A stretch of DNA of 13,352 nt from an uncultured bacterium (GTDB taxonomy: Bacteria > Cyanobacteriota > Vampirovibrionia > Gastranaerophilales > Gastranaerophilaceae): assembly GCA_900549855.1 (NCBI GenBank), contig URPS01000056.1, positions 1-13,352 on the forward strand, read 5' to 3'. The notes below the pieces were generated by a model. The model saw only the letters and a program-made list of their open reading frames with translations. It was not told the DNA's origin and searched no databases. A program made the position numbers and the translations under genes. How positions within the stretch are numbered: the first letter of the stretch is position 1; every line of letters begins with the position of its first letter. Positions 5,716 through 13,352 of this stretch are shown piece by piece.

Positions 5716-8700
5716 TTATGTTCTCAGGAATGAACTATATTGTTGTTGCATATTTGCAATTAATATATCCATAGATGAAAATTTAGATTCAAGTTGAGCA
5801 CGATATCTTTCAAGTGCAGTCTTTTGTTTTTCGATTTTGTTATCCAATTTGTTAATTTGTTTTTGATAAGACTTGTCAGCAGATTCAAAATAACCGCTTA
5901 CAGATTTTAAAGAAGACTCTACAAGATTTTCTACTTTTGTGAAAATACCTGTATTGTTTGCACTGCCAATAAGCAAATCTTTTACCGCATTTTGATCGGA
6001 TTTGAACGCTTCAAAGAATTTGTCTTTGTCGAAAGTAAGCGTAGTAAGTCCGGATGTTGAAATATTATTACCACTTGCGGCTTCAACTTTAATACCGATT
6101 GCATCTAAGTTTCTGAAAATTGTTGTTCCGGCATCAGAACTTGTCATTAAGCTTCTTAATTGGTTTCTAATAAGTTTTAATGTAGATTGGTCTTTTAATT
6201 TTCCCTCTTTTGTAATTTCTTTGTCAACGTTATCCATCAATTCGTTGTATGAATCTACAATATCAGAAACAGCGTTTGCAAGTGTTTCTTTATCTCTTTC
6301 AACAGTAAGAGTTATTGCAGAACCATCTGTTAAACCTTTTAGATTAATTGTCAAACCTTTGATTCTGGATACATCACTGGTTATATTGTTAGATGTTGAT
6401 GTGTAGTATGTTCCATTGATTGAGAATTTTGCATTATTACCGACTTCTTGCGAAGCTGTATTCATTCTTGTAACGTTCAAACTTCCGTCTGCTGCCCATT
6501 CAGAATTTGTAAATCCCATAATGTCGGTAAAGTTACTTGTTCCTGCCTCAATGTTTATTAATGCTGAACCTGTAGTTCTGGATTTAATTACAAAATTACC
6601 TTCAATGCTGTCCCAATATGCGGTTGCATTGGCTTCATCATTAGAATTAATTTGAGAAATTATATCGGAAATGGTTGTCTTGTCATCAATCGTAAACGTC
6701 GCATTACCAACTGTAAATGTACCTTTTGTAACGTCGCCTTTTCTGAATAATCCGGAATTTGTAATTACGGAAGAATTATTTACGCAGAATAATTCACGTG
6801 CACTCTTAACAGCACCATTGCCGTCAGAAGTTATACCGGTGATAGCTGCAAAATTAGAAGTGTCAGTAGTTGCTCCAACTTCAACTTTGTCACCGTCTTT
6901 TTTAGAGTAGAACTTGATATATCCGTCTTCAAAAGTTAAATCAACGTCTGCAAATTCAGTACTTACAAGAGAACGTAAATCACCAAATGTTTGGTTTTTA
7001 TCAATTTTTATTGTAGCTTTTTGACCATTTAAGTATACAGAAAGTGTTCCGCTTGAAATGTTCATTAGTGACATTTTTGTGTTATAGTCTGCGTAATTTG
7101 CAACAGAGAATGTTTTTTCTTCAATCGTTGTGGTTGTTGCTTTAAGCGTGTCTGTGCTTGCAACGTAACCTCCAAGATCTTTGTGATAAACCAGTCCGAC
7201 ATTAGAAAGTAAGTTAGAATTTGTTCTGTCACTGTTGATTGTAAAGGTATTATAGCCGCTCTGAATCATCAATTGTCCGGTTGAAGATATAGAAGCTTCT
7301 AATCCCAGCGCTTTAAATTTTTCAATCAATGAGCCGAACGTTTCGTCCGCTTCAATTTTTATAGTAGCAGTTTCACCATTAACTGTTACAGACAAATCTC
7401 CTACGGATGTTAATGTATTACTTCCGTCTTTCTTGTTGAATTCGCTTAAAAGTGTGTCTTTTGTAGCTGCGGTAAAGTGCGTAACAGTTTCAGATGTTTG
7501 TTCAAGTCCTTTGTAGCGGAAACTTGAATACTTGTCGTTGTTGGCAAAGAGTTTTTCCACAACGTTAGAAGCGCCGGTTGTGCTGTTTGATTTAGCGATA
7601 TATGTGTCGCCGGAACCTATTATCGTTAAGATTGAACTATCTCCGTCAGAAACGAGTGAGGTTTCTATGCCGAAAGATTTGAGGGTATCGAGGAATGAAC
7701 CCATTGTTTCGCCTGTAGAAATGTAGGCAGTGTATTTAACACCATTTTTGAATATGTTATATTCGCCGGTTGTAACTCCGAGTTCTGAAAGCAATGTGTC
7801 ACGAGTTACATCAGAATCAATTGTTGAAGTTTGTGTAACCTTAAGAGTGTCACTCTTGTAGGAACTTGTTTGAATCCAATTGTTCAAATCTATACCAAGA
7901 AGTTCCAGTGCATTAGAAGCCTGCTCTGTTCCTGTATATTTTTGTAATAAACTGTTGCCCGTATTTTTTATTAAAAGTTGACCTTTTTCATTAATTACGG
8001 ATTCAAATCCATAGAGAGATAGTTCATCCATCAATGTTCCGACAGTGTCATCACTTGTAAGCTTGATGTTTGTTTGAACTCCGTCTTTCACTACGGTAAT
8101 GTAACCATCTTGATACTTACCTTCATTTATGGCAGAAAGTTTCGTGTTTCTGTTAATTGATTTGACTTCATCGACCGGTATATCAAGCCCCTTAGAAGTG
8201 TAAATATTTACAAAATTCCATTCAGAGAACAACTTAGAAACGATGTTAGAATTATCTGAAGTTAAAGCGGATGTTGCTAAATAGGTATTGTTGTATGCTC
8301 CGATTGAAATTGAACCGTCTTCTGCAATGTCAGCAACAAGCCCATGTTTAGCTAATGTTGCCATCAAATCATTTACAGTCATATCTGCTGTAATTGATTC
8401 AGTGCTTCTGGAACCGCTATTGTAAACATAGAATGCGCCGGTTGTAATGCCAAGATTTTTACCGTCACTGTCTTGAAGGTCAGCAAGCTTAGTGCTACCG
8501 GAAACAACATTGTTAGATTTAGTTGTGTAGCTCAAGTTTTCGCTTGTAGAATCATATCTGGTAGACCAATTGCCGGCAATGTTTAATCGGTTCAGGATAT
8601 TAGAAGCACCGTTTGTAATGCCGTCGGTTGTCATATAACTATCGTTTGTGCCATCGAAGTATAATTTGCCCTCAGTAGATAATCCCATAGTGATTCCGTA

Positions 8701-11700
8701 TTGAGCAAGTTTTGCACTCAATGTTTGTAAGGTGTCGTTGTTGTCGATGTTTACAAGATATCTTGTGCCGTCTTGGTATACGTAAATATTACCGCTAGAA
8801 ATGCCAAGATTGCTTCCGCTTGCGTCTGTAAGTTGATTTAATTTAGTGTCGAGCGAGCAAGTTATGTTATTTACCTTATAATCTCCAAGGTGCTTACTTT
8901 CTTGCTTAACATCACCGAGCGACCAGTTAGTTAAGCCAAATTTATCAAGAATGTTAGAGCCACCGGAAATGCTTGATAGGTAACTTTTTCCGACACCGCT
9001 CACGTAAAGTCTTCCGGCAGAATCTATGTCAGATTCAAAACCGTATGATGAAAGAAGTTTCATGAAATCTGCAACGGTCTTCACTTGCGTAGTGTTGATG
9101 TTAACTGTGTAATTAACACCCTGCTGTGTAATTAAAATGTTTCCGTTTGTTATGCCGAAAGATGATAATAAATCTGTTTTAGACATAGGTAAAGTTGTTT
9201 TTTCAACAAGGTTCGTTGATATGTTGAAAGTTTCCCCTTTGCCATAAACTTTTTTGTAAGTTCCCATTAATAATGTGCCGAGATTTCCGGAGATGGAGAA
9301 GTCGGTCAATGTGGAAGAATTTATACTAAATTTACCTAATGCATCTAATGAAGCGTTGATACCGTAACCGGCTAATGCGTCAATTACGTCGTAGATAGAT
9401 TTAGTCCTGTCAAAAGTTAATGTAACGTTTTGATTTCCTGCATTAGAAGTTGTGCTTAAGATGATTGTGCCGTTTCCGGAACCGATTGTGTTGCCGAGAG
9501 AGTCAGCAAGATTTCCTAATTGTGTTGTTCCGCTGGCAGCAACAGTAACTGTGTGTGAAAGTATGTTGGATGTCCTGTTGACCGTAACCGTTTGAACGTT
9601 TTGTACAACGTTTGATAACTTTAATGCGGTTAGGATGTTAGAGCCACCGTCAGTCGCTTGCATGTAAACATTTCCGATACCTTCGATAGACACTTTGCCG
9701 TCATTGATATTTCCGACAAGCCCGTATCTGGAAATATCAGTGAAGAATTCTCCGAGCGTTTTTGTTGCGTCAATGCTGATAGTGACAAACTGACCGTTCG
9801 TTTGATGAATAACGAGTTTTCCGTTTCCGTTACTAAAATCGTTGATGTTAGAAAGTTTAGTGCTGCTAGTTAAAGCTGCGTTAGTAGAAACGTAACCCAA
9901 GTTGCCGGAAGTTCCTTGAGAACATATTGTTTTTGTAGAAGTCGAATAAGAATTTCCACTTCCAATATTCAATTTCAATGCAGTTTTCAAATTGTCGGAC
10001 ATAGAAGATATAAAGCCGTCAGCGGTACCTGCTAAAGTAAGCTTTCCGTCAGCAATAGAACCTGCAATACCAAGACCTGCAATTGTAGTTAATAAACTGT
10101 CTAATGTATCAGTTGTTTTAGCAGTAACGGTGTATAATGTTCCGTTGTTGTTAATAACCATAGTTCCGTTCGCACTCATTCCGAGTTGAGAGAACGTAGA
10201 AGTTGGGTTTATGCTTACGGTAGAACTGTAAACTTGCTTGTTAGAATTTGAGTTAACTCCGCTAACTTTGCTTGTAGTCGTTGTGCTGTAAGCACTTCCG
10301 GTCAAGCCGAACGCACCACCGGCGTTTGTGATGTAACCTTCCGGAGTTCCGACTAACTTTATGACACCATTTTCAATAGAACCGGAGATTCCGAAACCAG
10401 CGAGTTCTGTTAATACGTCCCCGATAGTTTTGCCGGCAGACGCAGTTACAGAGAAAGCTTGTCCATTGTATACACCACTGATTGTACCTGTTTTGTTGAT
10501 TTTGGATAATAATGTATCACCGTCAGCTTTGTACGTAACACTCTTTGAAAGTTTGTTAGAAACGGTGTTAAAGCCGGAGGTTTTTGTTGATGTAGTGTAC
10601 GTTTTTCCACTTCCGGTTTCGATTTTTAACGCAGTTTTGACGTTGTCGGATGTGCCGGCGATATAGCCGTTAGATGTGCCTGTCAAGGTTAATTTGCCGT
10701 CGTGTACGGAACCTGACACACTGAATCCTGCAAGCGTTGTCAGAATGTCATCGATTGTATCACTGCTCTTGATTGTTACTACGTGTTGAGTTCCGCCGGA
10801 TACAACGGTGATGTAACCGGTTGCGCTGTCACTGAATCCAAGCATTTTGAATAAAGTTTCTGTAGTCATTTGCGTCAATGACTTGTATGACTGCTGGTCA
10901 GAAGTAGAGTTTGTCAAAATCGTGACAACAACACTTCCGCCACCGCCACCACCACCGGAACCGCCGGAACCTGGGGTATATGTACGGTATAATATCATGG
11001 AATTAGTATTAACCGGCAATCGAATAGACGCATAAGTATATTTTTGTTCATTGGTAGTAGTAGTTTTACCAGCTGTAAATTTAAGCATTGGAGTTTTACC
11101 GGTTTCATACGACCATCCTTTAGCCGTAGTAAAACCGTAAGAAGTCATTGTAGCTTGGTTTTGTAATTGCGAAGTAGTTAGTTTTGTGCAATTAGTTTTA
11201 CCATCTGCAAGAGTTGAAGTGTTCGCACTGTTACCATATGTAGCACTAATTGTAACAGAATCACTACTGATGACATTTGATCCCCCAAAAGCTTGCCCAG
11301 ACTTAGCAATACCACTCGCATAAGCTTGAGATATTTCAATCTTACCATTATTTAAATTACTAAGTCTGCCAACAAAAGCTGCACTGGAAGTGCTATCGCT
11401 GTTAGCACTGTCATTGACATCTCCGGTAGCATAGCAATTAGTTACTTTTATGGTACCAGAATTTATATATATATTTCCAATAAATCCACCGATATAATAT
11501 TCTGTTTCAGCACTAATATTTCCTGTTGCATAGCAGTTTTGAATCGTTGCATTTCTTGTGTTTACATCCCCGATAAATCCTCCAATAAATGAACCATTAT
11601 CGAGAATTTTAGTTCCTTTTGTAGTAACGTTTCCAGTTGCATAACAGTTTGAAATATTATTAGTACTAACTCCGGCAAATCCTCCAACATATGTAGAAGT

Positions 11701-13352
11701 AACATCAACAGTGGTTATATGATAGGAACTGGTGCTAAAATCATATGTTCTCTGTTCTCTTTTATATGTTCCATTCATATTAATGGTCATGGATGAAGCG
11801 GAAGTTGTAGCATTGTTGATTGAACCAGCAATGCCACCAATAATCGCTCCTGCGCCAGTGATGAGACCGGAAGAATAACAGTTATTAATAGAAGTAGCTC
11901 TTCCAGCTATACCACCGTTATATACTGTACCATCAAGAGTAATAGTACCATTATAAGAACATTGTGATATACTAGTATTTACCGAACCTACAATTCCCCC
12001 AATATAGCCTGCGGACGCATTATAGAGATCTTCTGAAACTGTAGAACGATTTTTCCCTATTACATTAATGCTAGCAGTACAGTTGCTAACTACAGAAGCA
12101 TCTCCAACAATACCACCAACATAACTTTGACCTTTTACAGACCCAGCGAAATCTGCAACAATATTTGATACATTTTTTGCTTTACCAAAATAACCTCCAA
12201 CATCGTATGTGCCAGAGGCGTTAACTGTACCTTTTACAGTAACTCCGGTAGCATTGCCTGTAATATTACCAGCGAAACCACCAATATTAGAATCTCCATC
12301 GACATGAATATTTCCTTGAACGAAACAATTGTTTATTGTAGATGAAGAATAACCTATTAGACCGCCAACACCATAGTCACTCGCACTTGATTGGGCCTTA
12401 GCATATATATCAATGTTTCCGGAAGTATAGCAGTTGGAAATTGTATTTGTAGTGTGACCTACTAGTCCACCAGCAGATGCGTAACCTGCGGATTTAACTG
12501 TTATGTTTCCTTTAACAAAACAATTTGTTATTGTACCTTCTGCATTACCAGCAATGACACCAGCATGACCATTACTAGAGTATACATAGGCATTTTCAAC
12601 ACCTAAATCAATAATTCTGGCAGTGTTTCCAATATTTCCAAACAGACCGACTGTGCCATCAGCACTTATTGATAAATTTTTGATAACATGACCATTACCG
12701 TAGAATACACCCTGAAATTTCTGGTCATACCTGCCAATTGGAGCGTATCCGGGTGTATTTGCCCAATCTATATCATTTGTTAATATGAAAGTTGCGCCGG
12801 TTGTACTTTGTCCGCTATTAACAAGTGTAGCAAGTTTAATTAGGTCACTAGCAGAACTAATAGAGTACGTACTACCAACAACAAGAGATGTTATAGAACT
12901 TATAGCAATCGCATTGCTGGCGGTTGTACTAGTAATCACACTCAAGAATGATGTTGCTACTGATTTGGTGGTTGTAGAGATTTTCATTTGTGATAATACA
13001 CCACCTGCTATAGCATCTTCGGCATATATACCTTTATCATTATCTAAATATAAAACGCCGTCTTTCATATATGAATTTATGCCATTATCATTGAAAAATT
13101 TGAGCAATTCACTGATTCTGGAATATTGATTGAATGATAATGATTTTATTACACTACCATCAGACGATTTTATATTAATAGTTAAATATTTTTCTGGGAA
13201 TGATATAACATTACCTAATATGTCATCTACAACTGCTACACCTCCGTCATCATTGCCACCGGCGATACCGTTGTCAATGATTTCTTGAAGATTTTTTGAA
13301 TTAGTATTAACCGGCAATCGAATAGACGCATAAGTATATTTTTGTTCATTGG
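5716..13352 (-). CDS. fliD: Giant FliD-type flagellar cap-like protein with GLUG beta-helix and flagellin-IN repeats (5' partial)
   Basis: The frame is open from the window edge to TAA at 5716-5718, giving 2,544 visible residues; the start lies beyond 13352. An internal TTG at 13315-13317 falls inside a repeated peptide and is not the start. From the visible N-terminus there is one divergent IN-like module (about 50-130) and a low-complexity Ser/Thr stretch. A beta-helix region follows (about 160-745) with some 14 GLUG-type rungs (GGLVGH..ISNCYTSGNI style). A repeat of the edge peptide (767-784) and a Gly-rich linker (793-806) come next. About 13 tandem modules of roughly 112 aa then run to about residue 2285; the last is a canonical flagellin-IN motif (TFTIDDKTTISDIISQINS). 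The FliD C-terminal domain (about 2311-2544) has VSDIVDSYNELMDNVD and a terminal coiled coil (QINKLDNKIEKQKTALERYR). FliD caps the growing filament, and family members are usually 400-900 aa. The N-terminal FliD domain is not visible. An alternative role is a surface adhesin that borrows the FliD tail. Confidence 0.85.
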   Translation of the reverse strand, partial: NEQKYTYASIRLPVNTNSKNLQEIIDNGIAGGNDDGGVAVVDDILGNVISFPEKYLTINIKSSDGSVIKSLSFNQYSRISELLKFFNDNGINSYMKDGVLYLDNDKGIYAEDAIAGGVLSQMKISTTTKSVATSFLSVITSTTASNAIAISSITSLVVGSTYSISSASDLIKLATLVNSGQSTTGATFILTNDIDWANTPGYAPIGRYDQKFQGVFYGNGHVIKNLSISADGTVGLFGNIGNTARIIDLGVENAYVYSSNGHAGVIAGNAEGTITNCFVKGNITVKSAGYASAGGLVGHTTNTISNCYTSGNIDIYAKAQSSASDYGVGGLIGYSSSTINNCFVQGNIHVDGDSNIGGFAGNITGNATGVTVKGTVNASGTYDVGGYFGKAKNVSNIVADFAGSVKGQSYVGGIVGDASVVSNCTASINVIGKNRSTVSEDLYNASAGYIGGIVGSVNTSISQCSYNGTITLDGTVYNGGIAGRATSINNCYSSGLITGAGAIIGGIAGSINNATTSASSMTINMNGTYKREQRTYDFSTSSYHITTVDVTSTYVGGFAGVSTNNISNCYATGNVTTKGTKILDNGSFIGGFIGDVNTRNATIQNCYATGNISAETEYYIGGFIGNIYINSGTIKVTNCYATGDVNDSANSDSTSSAAFVGRLSNLNNGKIEISQAYASGIAKSGQAFGGSNVISSDSVTISATYGNSANTSTLADGKTNCTKLTTSQLQNQATMTSYGFTTAKGWSYETGKTPMLKFTAGKTTTTNEQKYTYASIRLPVNTNSMILYRTYTPGSGGSGGGGGGGSVVVTILTNSTSDQQSYKSLTQMTTETLFKMLGFSDSATGYITVVSGGTQHVVTIKSSDTIDDILTTLAGFSVSGSVHDGKLTLTGTSNGYIAGTSDNVKTALKIETGSGKTYTTSTKTSGFNTVSNKLSKSVTYKADGDTLLSKINKTGTISGVYNGQAFSVTASAGKTIGDVLTELAGFGISGSIENGVIKLVGTPEGYITNAGGAFGLTGSAYSTTTTSKVSGVNSNSNKQVYSSTVSINPTSTFSQLGMSANGTMVINNNGTLYTVTAKTTDTLDSLLTTIAGLGIAGSIADGKLTLAGTADGFISSMSDNLKTALKLNIGSGNSYSTSTKTICSQGTSGNLGYVSTNAALTSSTKLSNINDFSNGNGKLVIHQTNGQFVTISIDATKTLGEFFTDISRYGLVGNINDGKVSIEGIGNVYMQATDGGSNILTALKLSNVVQNVQTVTVNRTSNILSHTVTVAASGTTQLGNLADSLGNTIGSGNGTIILSTTSNAGNQNVTLTFDRTKSIYDVIDALAGYGINASLDALGKFSINSSTLTDFSISGNLGTLLMGTYKKVYGKGETFNISTNLVEKTTLPMSKTDLLSSFGITNGNILITQQGVNYTVNINTTQVKTVADFMKLLSSYGFESDIDSAGRLYVSGVGKSYLSSISGGSNILDKFGLTNWSLGDVKQESKHLGDYKVNNITCSLDTKLNQLTDASGSNLGISSGNIYVYQDGTRYLVNIDNNDTLQTLSAKLAQYGITMGLSTEGKLYFDGTNDSYMTTDGITNGASNILNRLNIAGNWSTRYDSTSENLSYTTKSNNVVSGSTKLADLQDSDGKNLGITTGAFYVYNSGSRSTESITADMTVNDLMATLAKHGLVADIAEDGSISIGAYNNTYLATSALTSDNSNIVSKLFSEWNFVNIYTSKGLDIPVDEVKSINRNTKLSAINEGKYQDGYITVVKDGVQTNIKLTSDDTVGTLMDELSLYGFESVINEKGQLLIKNTGNSLLQKYTGTEQASNALELLGIDLNNWIQTSSYKSDTLKVTQTSTIDSDVTRDTLLSELGVTTGEYNIFKNGVKYTAYISTGETMGSFLDTLKSFGIETSLVSDGDSSILTIIGSGDTYIAKSNSTTGASNVVEKLFANNDKYSSFRYKGLEQTSETVTHFTAATKDTLLSEFNKKDGSNTLTSVGDLSVTVNGETATIKIEADETFGSLIEKFKALGLEASISSTGQLMIQSGYNTFTINSDRTNSNLLSNVGLVYHKDLGGYVASTDTLKATTTTIEEKTFSVANYADYNTKMSLMNISSGTLSVYLNGQKATIKIDKNQTFGDLRSLVSTEFADVDLTFEDGYIKFYSKKDGDKVEVGATTDTSNFAAITGITSDGNGAVKSARELFCVNNSSVITNSGLFRKGDVTKGTFTVGNATFTIDDKTTISDIISQINSNDEANATAYWDSIEGNFVIKSRTTGSALINIEAGTSNFTDIMGFTNSEWAADGSLNVTRMNTASQEVGNNAKFSINGTYYTSTSNNITSDVSRIKGLTINLKGLTDGSAITLTVERDKETLANAVSDIVDSYNELMDNVDKEITKEGKLKDQSTLKLIRNQLRSLMTSSDAGTTIFRNLDAIGIKVEAASGNNISTSGLTTLTFDKDKFFEAFKSDQNAVKDLLIGSANNTGIFTKVENLVESSLKSVSGYFESADKSYQKQINKLDNKIEKQKTALERYRAQLESKFSSMDILIANMQQQYSSFLRT
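6496..10860 (-). repeat. Coding array of about 13 flagellin-IN-like modules
   Basis: Each module follows the same plan. It starts with a leader such as LLSELG or KLADLQD, then a hairpin of the type G.I.V...G....V.I, a helix (DT...L...L..YG), a strand (I...G.L...GTG..Y) and an end such as GGSNIL..LGL. The average period is about 112 codons (336 bp). Copies are mostly diverged in sequence. The first and third copies of the array (near 10850-10580 and 10190-9920) are much closer to each other, sharing DGKLTL.GT..G.I and SDN.KTALK..TGSG-like ends. This points to a more recent duplication of a two-module block. Confidence 0.75.
10933..10974 (-). other. Poly-glycine linker in the giant FliD-like protein
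   Basis: The encoded segment PGSGGSGGGGGGGS has seven glycines in a row. It joins the beta-helix block and its trailing repeat peptide to the IN-module array. This is a flexible hinge between two rigid elongated parts. The repetitive GGT/GGC/GGA codons also make it a possible slippage site. Confidence 0.85.
11000..11054 (-). repeat. 55-bp direct repeat, internal copy
   Basis: The segment is identical base for base to 13298-13352. It encodes NEQKYTYASIRLPVNTNS (residues 767-784) and marks the junction between the beta-helix block and the Gly linker. The flanks differ at once: base 10999 is G where 13297 is T. The far side cannot be compared because the window ends. Confidence 0.95.
11116..12873 (-). 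repeat. GLUG-type beta-helix coding region
   Basis: About 14 imperfect rungs of roughly 25-50 aa carry NCY/NCF-x-x-GNI or NCYATGNV cores, with GG(L/I/F)(V/I)G turns between them. The block begins with the entry motif of such proteins (ASDLIKLATLVNSG, then W..TPGYAPIG and FYGNGHVIKNLSI). It closes with WSYETGKTPMLKF, a typical last rung. Members of the GLUG family are secreted or surface right-handed beta-helices. By eye, codons here end more often in A/T than in the module array next door. Confidence 0.8.
13298..13352 (-). repeat. 55-bp direct repeat, copy at the window edge
   Basis: This is an exact copy of 11000-11054, in the same reading frame, 2,298 bp (766 codons) away, and it ends at the last base of the window. 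It encodes the same 18-residue peptide, followed here by KNLQEIIDN rather than the Gly-rich linker. Its length could be set by the sequence end and not by the biology. Confidence 0.95.

Noticed and set aside
10847..11035. + strand ORF with a poly-proline run
   Set aside because: The prolines are only the complement of the poly-glycine linker codons of the - strand gene.
5800..13129. Many + strand open frames of 60-135 aa opposite the giant gene (for example 6002-6406 and 12785-13129)
   Set aside because: They are antisense shadows of a long repetitive low-stop frame. Their composition follows the opposite strand and none has a recognisable domain or good ribosome-binding site.
13315..13317. 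TTG as the start codon of the giant FliD-like gene
   Set aside because: The frame stays open to the window edge. The TTG codes for the Leu inside a peptide repeated internally at 767-784, and no ribosome-binding site precedes it.
11000..13352. 55-bp direct repeats as attachment sites or IS target duplications
   Set aside because: The repeats are in-frame protein code and no integrase or transposase lies between them. The enclosed sequence is one continuous reading frame.
1..13352. tRNA, rRNA or CRISPR arrays
   Set aside because: No cloverleaf-like sequence, rRNA signature or regularly spaced direct repeats with unique spacers was seen in the intergenic gaps.

Overview
The window is AT-rich bacterial DNA with closely packed genes. 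The best lineage guess is an uncultured gut member of the Gastranaerophilales (Melainabacteria/Vampirovibrionia). This rests on the style of the GNAT-like protein and its small membrane-protein partner, the AT-rich intergenic text, and a FliD-type flagellar cap gene. It is an inference from recall, not a database result.

Left part (1-873): the tail of an unrecognised gene is followed by a 228-aa protein whose middle resembles the LPD3/PBECR barnase-like domains of polyvalent proteins in phages and conjugative elements. This may be the edge of a mobile element. A 242-bp spacer follows (874-1115). It holds a perfect 11-bp inverted repeat, short direct repeats and a weak promoter.

Middle part (1116-5607, all + strand): a GNAT-fold protein and a one-base-overlapping small membrane protein form a coupled pair. 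After a 257-bp leader comes a housekeeping cluster. It holds glmS (entry into UDP-GlcNAc and cell-wall synthesis), a 54-aa unrecognised small ORF, and ahcY (S-adenosylhomocysteine hydrolase of the short Thermotoga/archaeal type). Spacings of 8 and 10 bp suggest one transcript. A hairpin in the convergent gap may end transcription from both sides.

Right part (5716-13352, - strand): one enormous open frame of at least 2,544 codons, with its 5' end outside the window. Its C-terminus is a FliD C-terminal domain with coiled coil. Ahead of this lie about 13 tandem flagellin-IN-like modules of roughly 112 aa, then a poly-glycine linker, then a roughly 590-aa GLUG-type beta-helix region, then one more divergent module. 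The last 55 bp of the window repeat exactly an internal 55-bp segment, in frame, 2,298 bp apart. The encoded peptide therefore flanks the beta-helix block on both sides. The window probably stops at an unresolved repeat, so the real protein may be longer. This giant FliD/GLUG fusion is the most unusual feature of the window.
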